From Monarcha castaneiventris obscurior (Eukaryota > Chordata > Aves > Passeriformes > Monarchidae), in NCBI GenBank assembly GCA_026261815.1, contig JAMPIT010000174.1:14694001-14758000 (forward strand): DNA of 64,000 nt, written 5' to 3'. Below the pieces are notes generated by a model. It searched no databases. It saw only the letters and a program-made list of their open reading frames with translations, and was not told where the DNA came from. Positions 48,953 through 62,129 of the stretch are shown one piece after another (position 1 is the first letter of the stretch; each line of letters begins with the position of its first letter). The position numbers and the translations under genes are program-made.

Positions 48953-50749
48953 GTCTGGAAACAGAGAACAATGTGGTATGGTTAAATCTGCTTGTTAAAA
49001 CACTTGAAAAGGAATGGAAAATAAATGGCAAAAAAAAGATCCCACACAAGTGAATAAAGGGCATATCTTTATGGGCACCTTTTAAAAAAGCAGTTTTATT
49101 CAAAAACATGACTAAAGATCCAACACAGAAAGGTTCTGTACCCCATCTTTCATGCTTCCAAACCAAATGTCTACGATCAGTTAGAAGCAAGGACCCTGCA
49201 TATATCCTTGTCCTACAGATTCAGTTTGTGTTTTCCATTATGACACATCATTAACAGTAATAAAATCCCATTGGCTGAGATACCAACTGGCCCAGCTCAA
49301 GTACCTTTATTTGGTTTTAAACAAGAATTCTATTTATGGGATCACATGAGGGAAACAGAACCCTGTTCATTTCCTAGCACTGCTGCAGTTAACTTGTGTT
49401 ACTGAAGCAGCTCTATGCCACCTGCTTCTGGTACATGAGCAGAACTCGGTGCCATTTTTGCACCAGTGCATAACAAATTGCATTTTAAAGCTTCAAGAGC
49501 TTTTATTTCACTCAGCCATGAAGAAAACAGTACTTGTACATTTGGAAGACACTTAGTGAAACAGACGTATGCACCAGCACTCACTGGAGCAAAAGCCCCC
49601 AGTTTTTTAAGCTTTCCCAATGCCCAGTTCTGTTAAACCCCTCTGAATTGTTGTCATCTCCCCAAACACTCTGGCAGAACTTTTATTTTCAAGGACACAA
49701 ACACAAAAGTCATCTCTGTGCACTAACAGCATGAACGGGGGTAAGCGAAAAGTAGAACCTAGCTCATTTCTCACTCCAATACATTAAACCACCCTTTGCA
49801 ATGAGAAATTGCCTTGCTTGCTAGGAGTCCATCTTTTCACCCACCCTGCCTGTGACCCGTGAACAGCAGTGACACATTCCTCAAAACAGCTGGTTCTGAG
49901 GTACCATGTTATATGCAGCCAGCTGGGAACTGCACACCCTTCCCCCGACACTGCACAAGTTAAATGAGATGGTCCTGCTTCCCAAGTGCTTCTCCCTTTA
50001 TTATGGTTCAAGAGGCGACACGAGAAGCAAAGTCAAGCCTGCATTTCCAATTCAATCGGATTACTTCTCCTTGCTCCCCACAGCTGTGGGCTGAGGGCTG
50101 AGAAACCAGAGCCTTCTGGTAAGCTGATTAGTGTTTCATAGCAGTGAGATAACATCTGCCAATACTGAGCAACAATTCCATCCTGCTGAGCCCTCCTCCC
50201 AGGAGAGGGCTATGACATTACCAGAGGTGCGTTGCCTGCGCCGCAGCACCAACGTGTCCTGTGGGAAAGCTCCCACACAATGAAGTTAGGCTGCAGTCCA
50301 GCAAGTCTTGGAAGCACACCCACAATCCAGAGCACTGGTTTGCCACAACAAAAACATCTCATAGCCCTTCTTATGAACATTAGGTCTAACTATCAAATTT
50401 AGCCTTGCTTTTACACAAAAATAACATTCTTCCTTTTTTCTATTAATAACTTTAGCTATCAATGATACAATGCATCCTCAGGATAATGGGCTAAGTGATG
50501 CCCAGAGGTAGAAACATGCTTGTGGTCCTGGTTTTCAGACTCACAGGACAGGCAGACACATGAACACTGAGGCAGCTGCTGTACCTCTGGGTGCTGCAGA
50601 AAGCTAAACAGGAAAAGAGCAGCCCAAGTATGGAACATATCCTGCAACAGCAGCTTCATCTATAACAAACCCTGTGATGCTGAAAAGCCAGACACAAACA
50701 CTCCCACACAAGAAAATCTATGCAATTTTTGGAAACCAACATTATCAGT

Positions 50750-50860
50750 GAAAATCTTGACACCTCTGAAATCCTACACATGAACAAACACACAATTATA
50801 TATAAATATATAATTTTTAGAAGGCAAGGCTGACAGAGAAAATCTTGACACCTCTGAAAT
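50750..50860. repeat. Short direct duplication flanking an AT-rich palindrome-like tract
   Basis: The 23-base string 50750-50772 (gaaaatcttgacacc plus ctctgaaat) recurs exactly at 50838-50860. Between the copies is an AT-rich near-palindrome (about 50796-50818). The upstream flanks of both copies are also loosely similar, which suggests a small local duplication. Confidence 0.8.
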
Positions 50861-53800
50861 TCACAGAAAACCCCCACTGACTTCAGATTTCATCCTATGA
50901 CTGTCAAGGTGACGTTCAGATGGAAAAGAGAGACCAGCAAAGGTGACTACTACTACTAATCCAACACAAGGCACATGTTTTTTCTCATCAGCACTTTTTA
51001 AGTTGCAGCACCAAATTTTTATGCAGGTATCCCAAATATAAACTGAACATACCATGTTTGTTCAGTCCTTCAGTGATGCTATAGACAGCTATATATAAGA
51101 GGTTTCTAGAAATACACTCAAAACTATGAACATTTTATGGACTATATTTTGTGAGGTCACAGCTGCAGATATCATAAATAAGACCCACATTTAAAGACTA
51201 ACCAGGAGAAGATAATAATCCAAGTTACCAAGAAACCAATCAAGAGGTCCAAATTTTGAGAGAGAAGTATTTAAGAGTATTGTTCTGCTTTGTCCAACAG
51301 CGATACCTTAGTTTAACCAGGACTAAGTTTCATGGTGGGCTATCTGCATTCAGGACAGCAGAACACCCAGATTCAGCAGCAATAAAAATTAAAGACATGA
51401 ATTCTAAATAACAACAAGTAACTCTGCTCCCAGCAAGCTCCCATTACTCATTCTGGAGCTCCAGTTCAGATGTTTCACAAAGCTCCTAAACAATGACTAA
51501 AGGCAGTGAGTGCGACTGGTTCAGAGAGCCACCCACACAAGAGCCAGTATCAAACATTACAGCACCGGTCTTGCTTTTGTGTTGGAAGCTATGGCTTCTT
51601 TGGGAGTTTTACTCATTTCAGAAAAGCCTGAGAGCTGTGCAATAGCCTGTGAGCCTGCAGAAAAGGTGTGGGGGAAGATTTTTTTTCCCCCCTTCTATCT
51701 TTTACATCATGTTTAACACATCAAAGGTACACGTCAATAAAATCATAATCCATTCATATACATTATTTCTTCTCCCCTTCGCTGTGTTTTTTATGCTTTG
51801 AGAAACTCCTACATCTTTGTACAGTGCCTAGAGCAGCTAGAGCTGATGTGAGGCTGCCTGGCACTGCTGCAATACATAGAGCATGTTTTACAAATTCCCC
51901 TCCTCACCATGGTTAACACTTAAGTCCCTTCACCCTTTTCATGTCATCATTATTAAGTGAAAGACGTTATAGATTTAGAATAGAAATAGTCAAGAATCTA
52001 ATGAATTTCCAGATCCCACTGTCTGTTTCAGCAGAATTGCCAAGGTAACAAGCAGGGTTCAAAAATAAGGTAACCTAGCTCAGAGAAAGCAGGAACAGCA
52101 GGACGACAGGCGGCTGTTCCTCCTGACCTTCAGAGATGCATTAAATATGAAAGTTGCTTGCAATGGGATTTGTTGTTCAGTCATTGTAGCTGGGTATTTT
52201 TTAGCTTGGCTTAAGAGATGTGTGCCTGTACCATTAGGGATTAATAATAAAAAAATATCAGACCATGACACAGGAGAGCAGAAGTGTGACAGGAACAGTA
52301 CTATTTGGAGAGAGGATCCCAGATATTAAACCAGAAAGGCATTCTAGGGCAGATATGATTCTATCATCTGAAGCGATCACTTGGTTACACTACAGATAGC
52401 CTTCATGAGATATTTAAAACAATACAAGTTACATACCATGCCTGTTTTTCAGATGGTAGGAGGAGGAAATTGAAAGATTCTGAAGTTAGCACTGAATTTC
52501 ACCTCCAAAGATTTAATTTTGCTTTGACAGAGGCAAATAATTCAGAGAGATTGTATTAAATTCCCATCAAAGATAAGGTGTGGCCTGTCCTTTCAAAAAG
52601 GATATTTTTATAGTTTTGCTGACTAAGGTTACTTCTTCAGTGAAGCTCAATGTTAGCATTTACAAGGGACTGTTTCTACAGTAGCAGGAGATTGAAAGAA
52701 TTTTTTATTAACAATACTGTTTGAAGACTAGCTTAATAGGCAAAAGGATCAATCCCACAAAAGTGCAAGACATTTAAATGCTAAAAATCAACTGCTATGT
52801 AAGCCAGAAGCCAAAAGTCAGCAGACAGCACCAGGCCATTAACTGCACAATATACTTAAGGTGAGTTGACAATTTTTAGAAAATTATCATAAATTTTTAA
52901 ATGGGCACAAGATCAGTCTGTCCCTTTCACTACACATACAATTTCTAGAACACTAATTCCATGAAACATTTCTCAAGATAGATTTTTAAGCCTTGAGTGT
53001 ACTGAGCATCACACACACTTTGTTCTTAACCAGCTCTTTCTCAGTGATTCAACTGAAATGGAAGTGGTCAGTGAACTTCAAGGTTGGTTTAATCTGTCAG
53101 CTGTGTACAGACACAGCAATGCACACACTCGGCTCTGCACACTCTGTCAGTCACCTTGCACTCCATGGTGGTGGTTGAATTTGGAGAGTTAAGCATCTGG
53201 AAAAAACATCTGGAAATACTCTGTGGTCATTAGAAGTGTTCCTATGGAATGGGTTTTATAAAAATGATGGTACAGGGGTAGACTGGAGACCTGTATCTCT
53301 ATCAGCCTCTGTCAGCTGGCAGCAAAGCAGTAAAACAAGGCAAAGAAGAATAGGAATTCATTCAGATTCCTGCATGCTGTGGTCAGGAGACCACAGGGCT
53401 TCCCAAAGCAAGCCAGGTATTCGTGTCTAATAACCTCATGAATTTTTCCTTGTGTTAAGTGCTCCTGCAACATACCTTGGAACCAGCTGTACAAGACCAG
53501 AGCTGAACAAAACCAGCTGGCCCATGACATGTCTTTACTGAGCCACTGCTGTGCCAAACTCCTCAAAACTAACCGATGGTTATTTATGGTGGACACATTT
53601 CCTCCTTCTGAACAGGGCTATCAGCAACTGAATTCTTCTACCTCCTTCAGTATGTGAAATACGGAGTAAATCCCTGAGCTTTAGGGGTAACCCTATTCCT
53701 GTGATATACAGTAAGATTGAAGGTTACTGGTAGAAGAATAGACTAAGTAACAGTACTGCCTACAGAGGCCAAACCTCACAGGCAATTCTAGGAGTATACA

Positions 53801-54257
53801 GGATAAGCTGATGAGGTCTTGCTGAACACAGAAAACCTCCACAGAATCAGATAGTAAATTTATAAGTTGTTCTTACAGAAAGAAACAAAACAAAACTGAA
53901 GTAACAACAGACAACAGGTGATGTTTAGGAGCCTAGGTAAACCAAAACTGGCCAGCATGGTTAAATTCTGACTTTTCTTCTCCACATCATAAGTATAGAA
54001 GCTTATGACAACATTTAGTATGATTCACAGTCTTTATCTGCTCATGAAAAACCCTGTGTGTTCGAAACAGTCATGGCTATTTAAAATCCAGCAACCCGGA
54101 AATGTTCCTGCCCTTGTTTAGAGAGGGACTGTCACCACAGTATGGCCAGACAAATGGAAATGCTGGCCATTAACAGAAAAAGAACAAAAAAAATACGCAG
54201 ACACAGAAACCATGACAGTAAGGTCTGGTAAATGAGAGCCAGGCCAACAGCATTTTT

Positions 54258-54313
54258 ATAGACACTTCCTTGGACATCAATATTGATAGACACTTCCTTG
54301 AACATCAGTATTG
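54258..54313. repeat. Tandem duplication of a 28-bp unit
   Basis: Two adjacent 28-bp units begin atagacacttcc and end tattg. They differ at two positions (tggacatcaa versus tgaacatcag). It is a simple tandem duplication in the PROSER2 first intron. Confidence 0.9.
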
Positions 54314-57300
54314 ATTTGCAGAACAGGTGACAAGTAGGACTGAACAATGTTTAGCCAAGTATGAACTCAGGGGGCTCTCATGGCAGCCCATCACAGAGAT
54401 GCAACTACATCAAAGTAATTATAGAGTGACATCAATCATGCAAGACTCCCAGAACTCAACGTATGTAACCCCGATATTTTGTTTTAAATTTTCTGGTTTC
54501 TGTGGCACACTTGTGACAATTCAAACTTTCCTCTAGAGGCTGGGGAGCTACAAAATCCGTTAGTTTTAAAGTTAAAAACAAAGATTCTCTCAGTCCTCTA
54601 AATCTGGAAGCTGGAGCCTCAAGAAACACACTGAATGTCATTCATACAACTCACACTAGGATTTGTGAGAGCTGCCAGCAGTGAAATAACTAATCCTGTA
54701 TACATACGTTTCTGAAAGAACTAGATGGGCAAGGCACCAATTCAGTAAGACTTAAATCTGTCTGACTTCACCGGGACATGCCATCACACACTTAAATGGT
54801 TCAGTGAATTGGATCTCAAATTAAATGTAGCAACCACTTAAAAAGAAAGGAAACAATCACAAACCAACATTTTCATCACCTAAGTAATAATTCAATTACT
54901 ACACTGAATTCTCCAAATCATGCTTTGCCCAGAAACAATAGCTAAGGTCACACCATGTTAATCCAAGCCTGAAGATACCAGAAAATGAGGATTCCATACA
55001 GTGCTTCATCCTTAACTGGTCTTTCTAGATTTTCAACAACAGCCTTTTTACTGTTTTGAGACCCTATACTTTAGACACTTTGTTACCTACAACCAAACCA
55101 ACACACAAGCATAGCTCATCAGTACTCACACATACTCCTCTCTGCAGTGTTTGGGAAATGATCCTTCTTTTAAGGCAGTGGAATACCAATGCAAGTTTTG
55201 ATGATGCTAAGCACATTGATCCACCCTCAAGACAGAATTTATCGGGGTAAGAAAAGGCATGTGCTCACACATCTTTGCTTCTTCTCTTGCAAATAAACTC
55301 TGTTCCCAGTGCACTACATCAGCGACAGCATCAGCTGAATCTCATTGCCCAAAATGAAGGCCAGTGGCAAAGGCTCCTATGCAACATCGTGGATTAAACC
55401 ACCAAAGATCCCTGAAGTGCTCACATTTGTCACACGTTTACAGTGACAGAATCCCTTCCTGCCCCAACTAAAAATAAAACTACAGCCAGTGACAAGTAGT
55501 TACTTTTCTTTAGATTAAGGTCATACCTAAGGATAACGATAAGGCTCTCACTGGGATTCTCCAGCTGAGATTTGATGACTAGCAGCTGCTCAGTGGGAGA
55601 ACGATGAGTGATACCCAGGGCTGCTTAGTCCAGTCCTATATGGGGCTTTAAACACATCCAGGTGATGGCTGAGCTCTTCTCCGACTTCAAGTGTCCTTAC
55701 GCAAATTTCAACAAGGAAAGCGTCCCATTCTTTTCAAGTTACTCTTTTTAAATCTCCCCTGTTAACATCAGGGTGGTGCTATCTGTGACAGCCAACACTT
55801 CAGAACCATGAAGTGTACATAAACAATTTCAGGTGCAGACGCCTCTGTAATTAGTCAACTTCTGTCTTGTTACAGGTGCAGCATTGCTGGGGTTTAGGGT
55901 TTCATTATGTAACTACTGCTACAGTCATAGCAATGGTGAGCCAAATCCTGTTTTACAGAGTATTTAGGATAGCAAGACAATTTTCAGCCCCAGTACAGCT
56001 GTGTCACAGTCTCAAAACTGGATTTTAGGCTGCTTTCCTATGTTTCTTTTTGTGACTGCTGTGCTGCTGTAGGGAAGAAAGCAGAGGACATCTGAAGCAC
56101 AAAGCAGGGGTGTTTACTTTAAAAATTAACTTATTTATGGACATTTCATTCCTATGTAAGTACATAAAGGTCTGCCTGCCCAAGGTAAACAAAGCTGAAA
56201 ACAGCACTGGCAAAACAGAGCAATAGTCTTGGCCCCAGACTTTACTTGGTACAGGGATAATCCATACACACCCAATTGAAAAGAATATATTTAAGCAGTT
56301 AGTTATACTGGAAATTAAAATTACTTGTTTTTATTTTTTAATTTAAAAAAAAAATGAGGAGAGAGGACTTGGTAACAGTGACAGCCTGTCTGGCTGGCTT
56401 TGAAAGCCACATTCATATGCTCATTTATTTTCATGCTCCAGCATTTCAGAAGGTCAGTCAGCCTGAGACTTGTCAACTGCTCAGGAGTTAAGTTGTTCCA
56501 GTTACTATATCCAACCGGCAATCCGTCTGCCAACATTCCTGGTTAATATTTCTCTCAGAGGCATGCAGAGAAAAAGCAGCTATGTCTAACAGGAGAAGAG
56601 TTTTACTACTGACAAAACAGATATGCAATATAGAATCTCCCTGCTCCTTTCTAATGCCAGGTGTTACTTGCACTTCTAGTCACAAAACTTGGTTTTACTC
56701 ACTCACTCTCTATAGTAAAACCCGCAAACAAATCCTTGATAAGAAAGACACTGCTGGGAAAATCTATTCAATTTCTGAGAAATAAGTAATATCTTCATTT
56801 CTTGGAGAGCCAATCAAGCAACTTTTTTCTCCCTCCTTTTATTGTTTAAACATCAGCTCCCCCTTTATACAACAATAATTCCTGAAAAGGCACAAAAAAA
56901 GCCACAATCATAATTCTTTAAAGTAGTACCTATACAAGGAGGTATATATATGCAATATATATGCAATGCTGCATTAGTCAAGGATCTGTAGCAAAGTCTT
57001 AAAATAATACCTTTTTATTAGCATAAAACAGAAGTTGCAAAAGCTTTTAAAGCGAAGACTTAATGCTTTAGGGTTTGGAAAGAAGTCTTTCCTTGTGTGC
57101 CCTTCATAAAAGGGAGGGGAAAGGAAATAACTGTTACATTTCTGATACTTGTTATAGTTTAAAATCCTTGCAAAATGTTTAGAAAGACTCGGAGGAAGCT
57201 GTCTTTTCTCTTTCCTATTTCATCTGCATGCTTGCTACCACAGGAATCATCTTGCTACACCCATGCACAGGACCAAACGCTACAGAGCTCCCCTTCCAGC

Positions 57301-57479
57301 AACCACCTCTCGCTGCCACACTAAAACAAAAACTATTCAGGAAACATGCCCTTGAGATCCCGGATTACTGAAAATCCCGAGAGTGTTTTTAAGGCTGTGC
57401 TTTCTCTTTACACACACTAAACCTTCCCAGAATCACCTAAGATTAAGATCTTAAGAAGCACCAGCCATCGCATGCTTAC

Positions 57480-57501
57480 CATCTCCAGATGGAAAAGGCA
57501 C
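57480..57501 (-). other. PROSER2: Candidate 22-nt non-coding microexon of PROSER2
   Basis: On the minus strand a strong acceptor (ttttttccccttcccccgtcag) is followed after 22 bases by a strong donor (GATG|gtaagc). It lies 0.8 kb inside the first intron. If included, it would sit in the 5'UTR. The same donor could instead end a longer alternative exon. There is no transcript evidence here. Confidence 0.4.
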
Positions 57502-57885
57502 CTGACGGGGGAAGGGGAAAAAAGTATCCAGAACTAGAATCTGCTGCTGTTTACACCAACAGCTTTTCCAATGGAACCTTAAATTGCAGACAGTCGGAAA
57601 GCAAAGAGGAGGCACAAGGCAGCTGTTCCCCATCACCCTTAATCAGGCAGGAACAGCACACATCGAAGTTTTACGGGTATGAAACCTTTACTTAAATATA
57701 TTTTCTTAAAGTTGCGGATTAGCAGAAGCAAATTTTAGGTTATGACAGGGAAGAACAAGAAATCCACAGGGGGAAAAAAATTCTTAACAGCTCAACAGTG
57801 GGAAGCCAACAAGCCTCACACACGGCAGGGCAGCAGTTTGCTGACAGTTTTTCTCCTCCCCGCCTGTGTACCAAAACTAACCCAA

Positions 57886-58604
57886 GCCCAAAGGAGCTCT
57901 GCGGGGCTGTGCCGGTCCCTGCGCCCGGTCCCGCCCGGCGCCCAGAGCCCGCGCAGCGCACGGAGCACCGGCCGCCGCTGCTCTCGGAACAGGAGGGAAG
58001 AATAATTAAAAATCCATTAGTGAGTAATAAGGGCAACGCCGAACCATTCCCGTGGCGGGCTGGCAGGGGCGCGCAGCTCCGCGGCCTCCCCCCGCAGCGA
58101 GACCGAGCCGGGGGCAGGCGGAGCGGAGCGGCGCGGCGCGAGCTCGTCCCCTCACGCCAGCGGACCCGACCCCCGCCGGAGCCGAGCCCGGGAGCCGGGG
58201 GGGAGCGAAGACCCCTCGGCTGGGGGCCCGAGCAGGGCGAGGGGAGCCCCCGAGGAGGTGGCGGCACTCACCGGCTTTGGGGCCCGCGCCTCTCCCGGCT
58301 GAGGGTGCAACGAGCCCGAGCGAAGGGCGGGCAGGTGGCCGGAGCAGCGCCGCGGGCTCCGCCGAGCAGCCGCCCCGAACTCATGCGCACTGCGCCGGCC
58401 GCCACCCACGGCGGCGGATAAAGCGGCCGGGCGGTGGCTTAGCCCGGCCCGGCTCCGCCTCGCCCGGGCGGGACCGTCGCCTTTGTCCCGGCGCTCGGGG
58501 CAGGGCGCTGGGCAGGGAGAGCTCCGTCCCGAGGGGCGGCTGTGGTGCGGTCGGGGCTGAGGGGCTGCGCGGCTGCTCTGCCCCAGGAGCGGACCCCGGT
58601 GTGC
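57886..58604. promoter_or_regulatory. PROSER2: CpG island with PROSER2 promoter
   Basis: Abrupt change from AT-rich intron to dense CpG sequence with GC boxes (gggcggg at 58466-58472, gggcgg near 58325) and an NRF1-like repeat TGCGCAnTGCGC at 58384-58395. Position and orientation fit the PROSER2 promoter. No TATA box is evident on the PROSER2 strand. The island stops where a CR1 copy begins (about 58605). Long open frames inside it result from high GC and scarce stop codons, not from genes. Confidence 0.8.
58272..58400 (-). other. PROSER2: PROSER2 first exon, non-coding (5' end inferred)
   Basis: The donor AAAGCCG|gtgagtgcc on the minus strand at 58270-58271 is a near-consensus 5' splice site within the CpG island. 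The exon would extend upstream to a start site somewhere about 58390-58440, near the NRF1-like element. The transcription start cannot be fixed from the sequence. Confidence 0.5.
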
Positions 58605-59016
58605 TGGAGCTACGAAGTTCGTCAAGGGTCTGGATAATCTCACTCGTGAGGAAAGAGGGAGATGGGTCTGATCAGCCTTAGGAAGAGGTGACTCAAAGGG
58701 GACCTCATCAATGTCTATCACTGTCTAAAGGGAGGGTGTCAGAGGATGGACCAGGCTCTTCTCCGTGGTGCCACCCAGTAGGACAAGAGGCAAAGGGCAG
58801 GAACTGATGCCCAGGAACTTCCACCTGAACATGAGGAAGAATTTCTGTCTTGTGGAGTGACCAAGCACTGAAACAGATTGTCCAGAGAGGGTGTGGAGTC
58901 TCTCTCACTGGAGATATTCCAGAACTGTCTGGACAAAATCCTGTGCTGTGTGCTCTGGGATAACCCTGCTTGACCACTGTGGTCCCTTCCAACCCGACTG
59001 ATTCTGTAATTCTGTG
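58605..59016 (+). repeat. CR1 LINE 3'-part copy next to the CpG island
   Basis: From 'gaagttcgtcaagggtctgg' through 'ggacctcatcaatgtctatc' and 'aacatgaggaagaatttctg' to 'cttccaacccgactgattct', the order of CR1 3' blocks is complete. It ends in the CR1-type tail tgattctgtaattctgtg. Plus orientation, 5'-truncated at the island edge. Confidence 0.9.
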
Positions 59017-59149
59017 TCCCTCCACCGTGTGGGGGACATGGGTCTCCACGGCCACCCTGTGAGGGCAGAGGACTGGGTGCCATGGTGGGCGCAGTGGGAG
59101 AGGGGACAGTGACACCTTTGACTGCCTCAGAGAATCTGGAGGTGAAACC

Positions 59150-59325
59150 TGCCCTGATAATGCCCAGGGAAGCTGTGCATGCCCCATCCCTGGAAGTGTT
59201 CAAGGCCAGGCTGGATGGGGCTCTGAGCAGCCTGGTCTAGTTGAAAGTGCCCCTGCCAGTCGCAGGGGGTGGGAACAGGATGGTCTTCAAGGCCTCCTTC
59301 CAACCCAAGCCATTCTATGGGGTGT
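59150..59325 (+). repeat. Second CR1 LINE 3'-end copy, head-to-tail
   Basis: The blocks 'catccctggaagtgttcaag', 'agcagcctggtctagttgaa' and 'cttccaacccaagccattct' mark a second, separately inserted CR1 3' end in the same orientation, about 130 bp after the first. The intervening 59017-59149 is unrecognised. Confidence 0.88.
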
Positions 59326-62129
59326 AAATTGTGTTGGATCTGGTGTCTGAGAGGTTTGTCCCTCCACTACTAAACTACTGGGAAATGGTGAAGGTAAAAG
59401 GAGAGAAAAAAATGACTGTCACAACTGCATGAGTCTGCATCCTCAGTGGGGAAAAGGTTTGCATGCCTTGTTAATCTGTGCCACCCATATATTTAACAGC
59501 TCAATAACAAATATTGCCTATTTGTACTCTTATTTATTACTAATATATCATCATACTCACAAGTATTTATCGGGTGATCGTATCCTCTCCCTCCATTGTG
59601 CAAGGCCCCAGCAGCCAGCAAATTAACAGTTTGACTTATATGACGCTGTAAAAATTTCAAGCTGCTCTCAGAAATCATTATTTTTCACCCATGCTGTGGT
59701 GGCTGAAATATTCCTAAAGCAAAAAGTTCCTCAAAGTATGGAAGATGGAAATGTTTCAAAAAGATGTGACCCTACCCAAATAAATGGTAGAACAGGGAAG
59801 GGGGAGCTGTGCAAAGTGGGTCAGTGAGGGTCAGTCAACAAGGTAAGACCATTCCCAGTCTATAACTTTTTTTTCAAGTGTTCTCCAAAGCTACAGGAGC
59901 AGTGTCCAGGATGAGAGCAAATGATTGAGACTCCAAGAAGATATTTACCTTATGTAATTTTTGGTTATGTTAAAGCTGGTGCCTAATCTAAGCTGTTTGG
60001 TCATTCTACAGCCAAGAGAGAGAGGGCATTTCCACCAGCTTAGGACAGGTTGGACAGATCACATTGTGAGGAAACATGTCTCTAGCTGTAGTGGTGAAGC
60101 CTGACCAGAGTCCTATGTGTCTCTCTTGACTGGGGGCCCAGTTTAGAGCTTGCTGATGTTAGGCTAAATGAATCCCACCTTTTTCTTTTATTCTTGGCTC
60201 TGGCAACAACTTGGTACAGGATCATATGCCTGTCCTGTGTAACAACTGTTACACTACAGCACAGGAGAGGAAAGTTCATTATTTCATCAAAGAGCAAAGT
60301 GGGAGTGGTGTCTACTGCATGTAGCATGGACATCCCAGCTAAGAAGTGCATCTCTGTTCTGGGAACATTTAATTCAAGAATTAAAGGCAAGTGTGTACTT
60401 TACCAGTTTCCAGTGTGGGAACATCAATACACAGATGGACAGAGCTTTGAGATTCATCTAACATTCATGGAATGTTAGATAACTTCAATGTATTATATGC
60501 TAATTCAACCTGCCTGAGCTAAAGTTCTCCTTAATAAGTAGGACATCACACTGAGGAAAATTTTACAGTTCCAGGGCTTTATCAGCTCCACAGTGTTATT
60601 TTCTTTATTTTTTGATTTACTCTCATCACCTTGTAATATCAGACATAGTCTCACATTAAAAATGTGCCCTGTCAACGTTTTTCTACCCCAGGTGTGTCCA
60701 AAAGAATTTTTTGTCCTTTTGATCATCATTTGTATGTTTTTTTTCTCTTTCCTCGTTCTTCAACATTACTGATTGCTAATCCTGGCACCGAGTTTATTCT
60801 AGGAGACCAACTATGTGTTGACACATTCTGTCCTGAAGGTGGGGAAATTTATGGAGCACAGTTCCAAGTACACAGCCCATTACTGTGTATTATAGAGAAC
60901 TTCCCTCCTCTGCTCGGTGAAAACTTGTTATACCAGTTTAAAAATATGTGAGGTATGCATCTCCTTCCTCCAGCATTAATCATTAATTAACATGTGATAC
61001 TGACATTTCTGGTTGCTACTTAATGTAGCAAAACAGTATTTTATGTGCGTTTCTAATTTCTTCTATCATACTCCAGCATCAGTGGAGGGTGAGACATCCA
61101 GCTGTCAGTGTCAGTACACTGGTAACGCTGCTCAAAACAGCCACAAGAACAAGCCCGTGTTTATAAAACTCTTCTTGCCAATTTGACTCCTTTGCCTTGT
61201 GTTACAGGCCAAAATTCATGTTTCTTTTCACAGAATGTGCTTATTGTATTTGCTACTGCAAATACCTGAGAGTAGACACACTGAACTAAGCAACTGTGAT
61301 CAAAGAGGATCTTATTCACCTGTTTTGGACTTTTTTACAAATAGTTTTCATTTTGGGTCTGTCTTTTCTTTTTCTCTATATGAGGCCTGGATTTGATAAG
61401 AATTGGTAGAACTGAGCAGTCAGAAAGAAAACATAGATTGATGGAATGCTATCTGTAATTTACTTGAATTTCAGTAGGCTTAGAAAGCTCCACAGTTAAA
61501 GTTCAGAGCCCCTTGTGCGAGGCAGTGTATGTAAAGTAAAAGAACAGGCAACAGATAGACAAAGTAGGGAAATAAATATGCATTGAGATATGAGATTACC
61601 ATGAAAGAAATAGGGTTTAGCCAAAGTGAGGGTCAGGTTACATTTACAGTCATTATGGTTGACTTAGTGTTGTGATAAACATAGTATTATCATGACTTGT
61701 TGTTTGCATAAGAGTGGCCATAGGAAACCTCCAGACAAGAGCATGGCTTGTTGTACAAAGTGCTGTACCAACAGCAGGTCACTATTACTGTTTACAATCA
61801 GTAATCCCACACGAAATGTGTTCCAGGACTGATTCATACAACTCTTCCCCGTGATTGACCACTTCCTTTTTTTGGCAGGGCACTTCCAGCCAGAGCCAAA
61901 GGAAGGCTTCAGTGTCACAGCACTCCTTGCTTTTCAGTGCCCAGCTGGCAGAATGCATTTCCAAGCAATGAGATAAACTTACAGTAACCAAAACTTGGGG
62001 CTTTGCCTGTGACTCAGTAGCAGTTAGATATCCTGGCCCAGATGTCACTGCTGTTTCCCTCCTGCCAACTCTGTGGCTTTTGTTTTGTGGTCAGGCAGGT
62101 TGGCCTAGTGAAACAGCTTAAAACAAATA
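59326..62129. other. Intergenic sequence upstream of PROSER2
   Basis: Mostly AT-rich unique-looking DNA. I searched both strands for exons of ECHDC3, the expected next gene by human gene order, and recognised none. No RNA gene or repeat family was identified. Confidence 0.6.

Larger units (their letters stand above)
48955..58271 (-). other. PROSER2: PROSER2 first intron (5'UTR intron), 9.3 kb
   Basis: It lies between the CpG-island first exon and the first coding exon. It contains two local duplications (50750/50838 and 54258-54313), AT-rich low-complexity sequence near 50795-50820 and 56943-56968, and a candidate 22-nt microexon at 57480-57501. No interspersed repeat of known family was recognised. 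Confidence 0.65.

Noticed and set aside
57740..58721. Several open frames of 175-209 codons on both strands in the CpG island
   Set aside because: They overlap on opposite strands, consist of Pro/Arg/Gly/Ala-rich low-complexity peptides, and most begin at non-ATG codons. High GC alone removes stop codons here.
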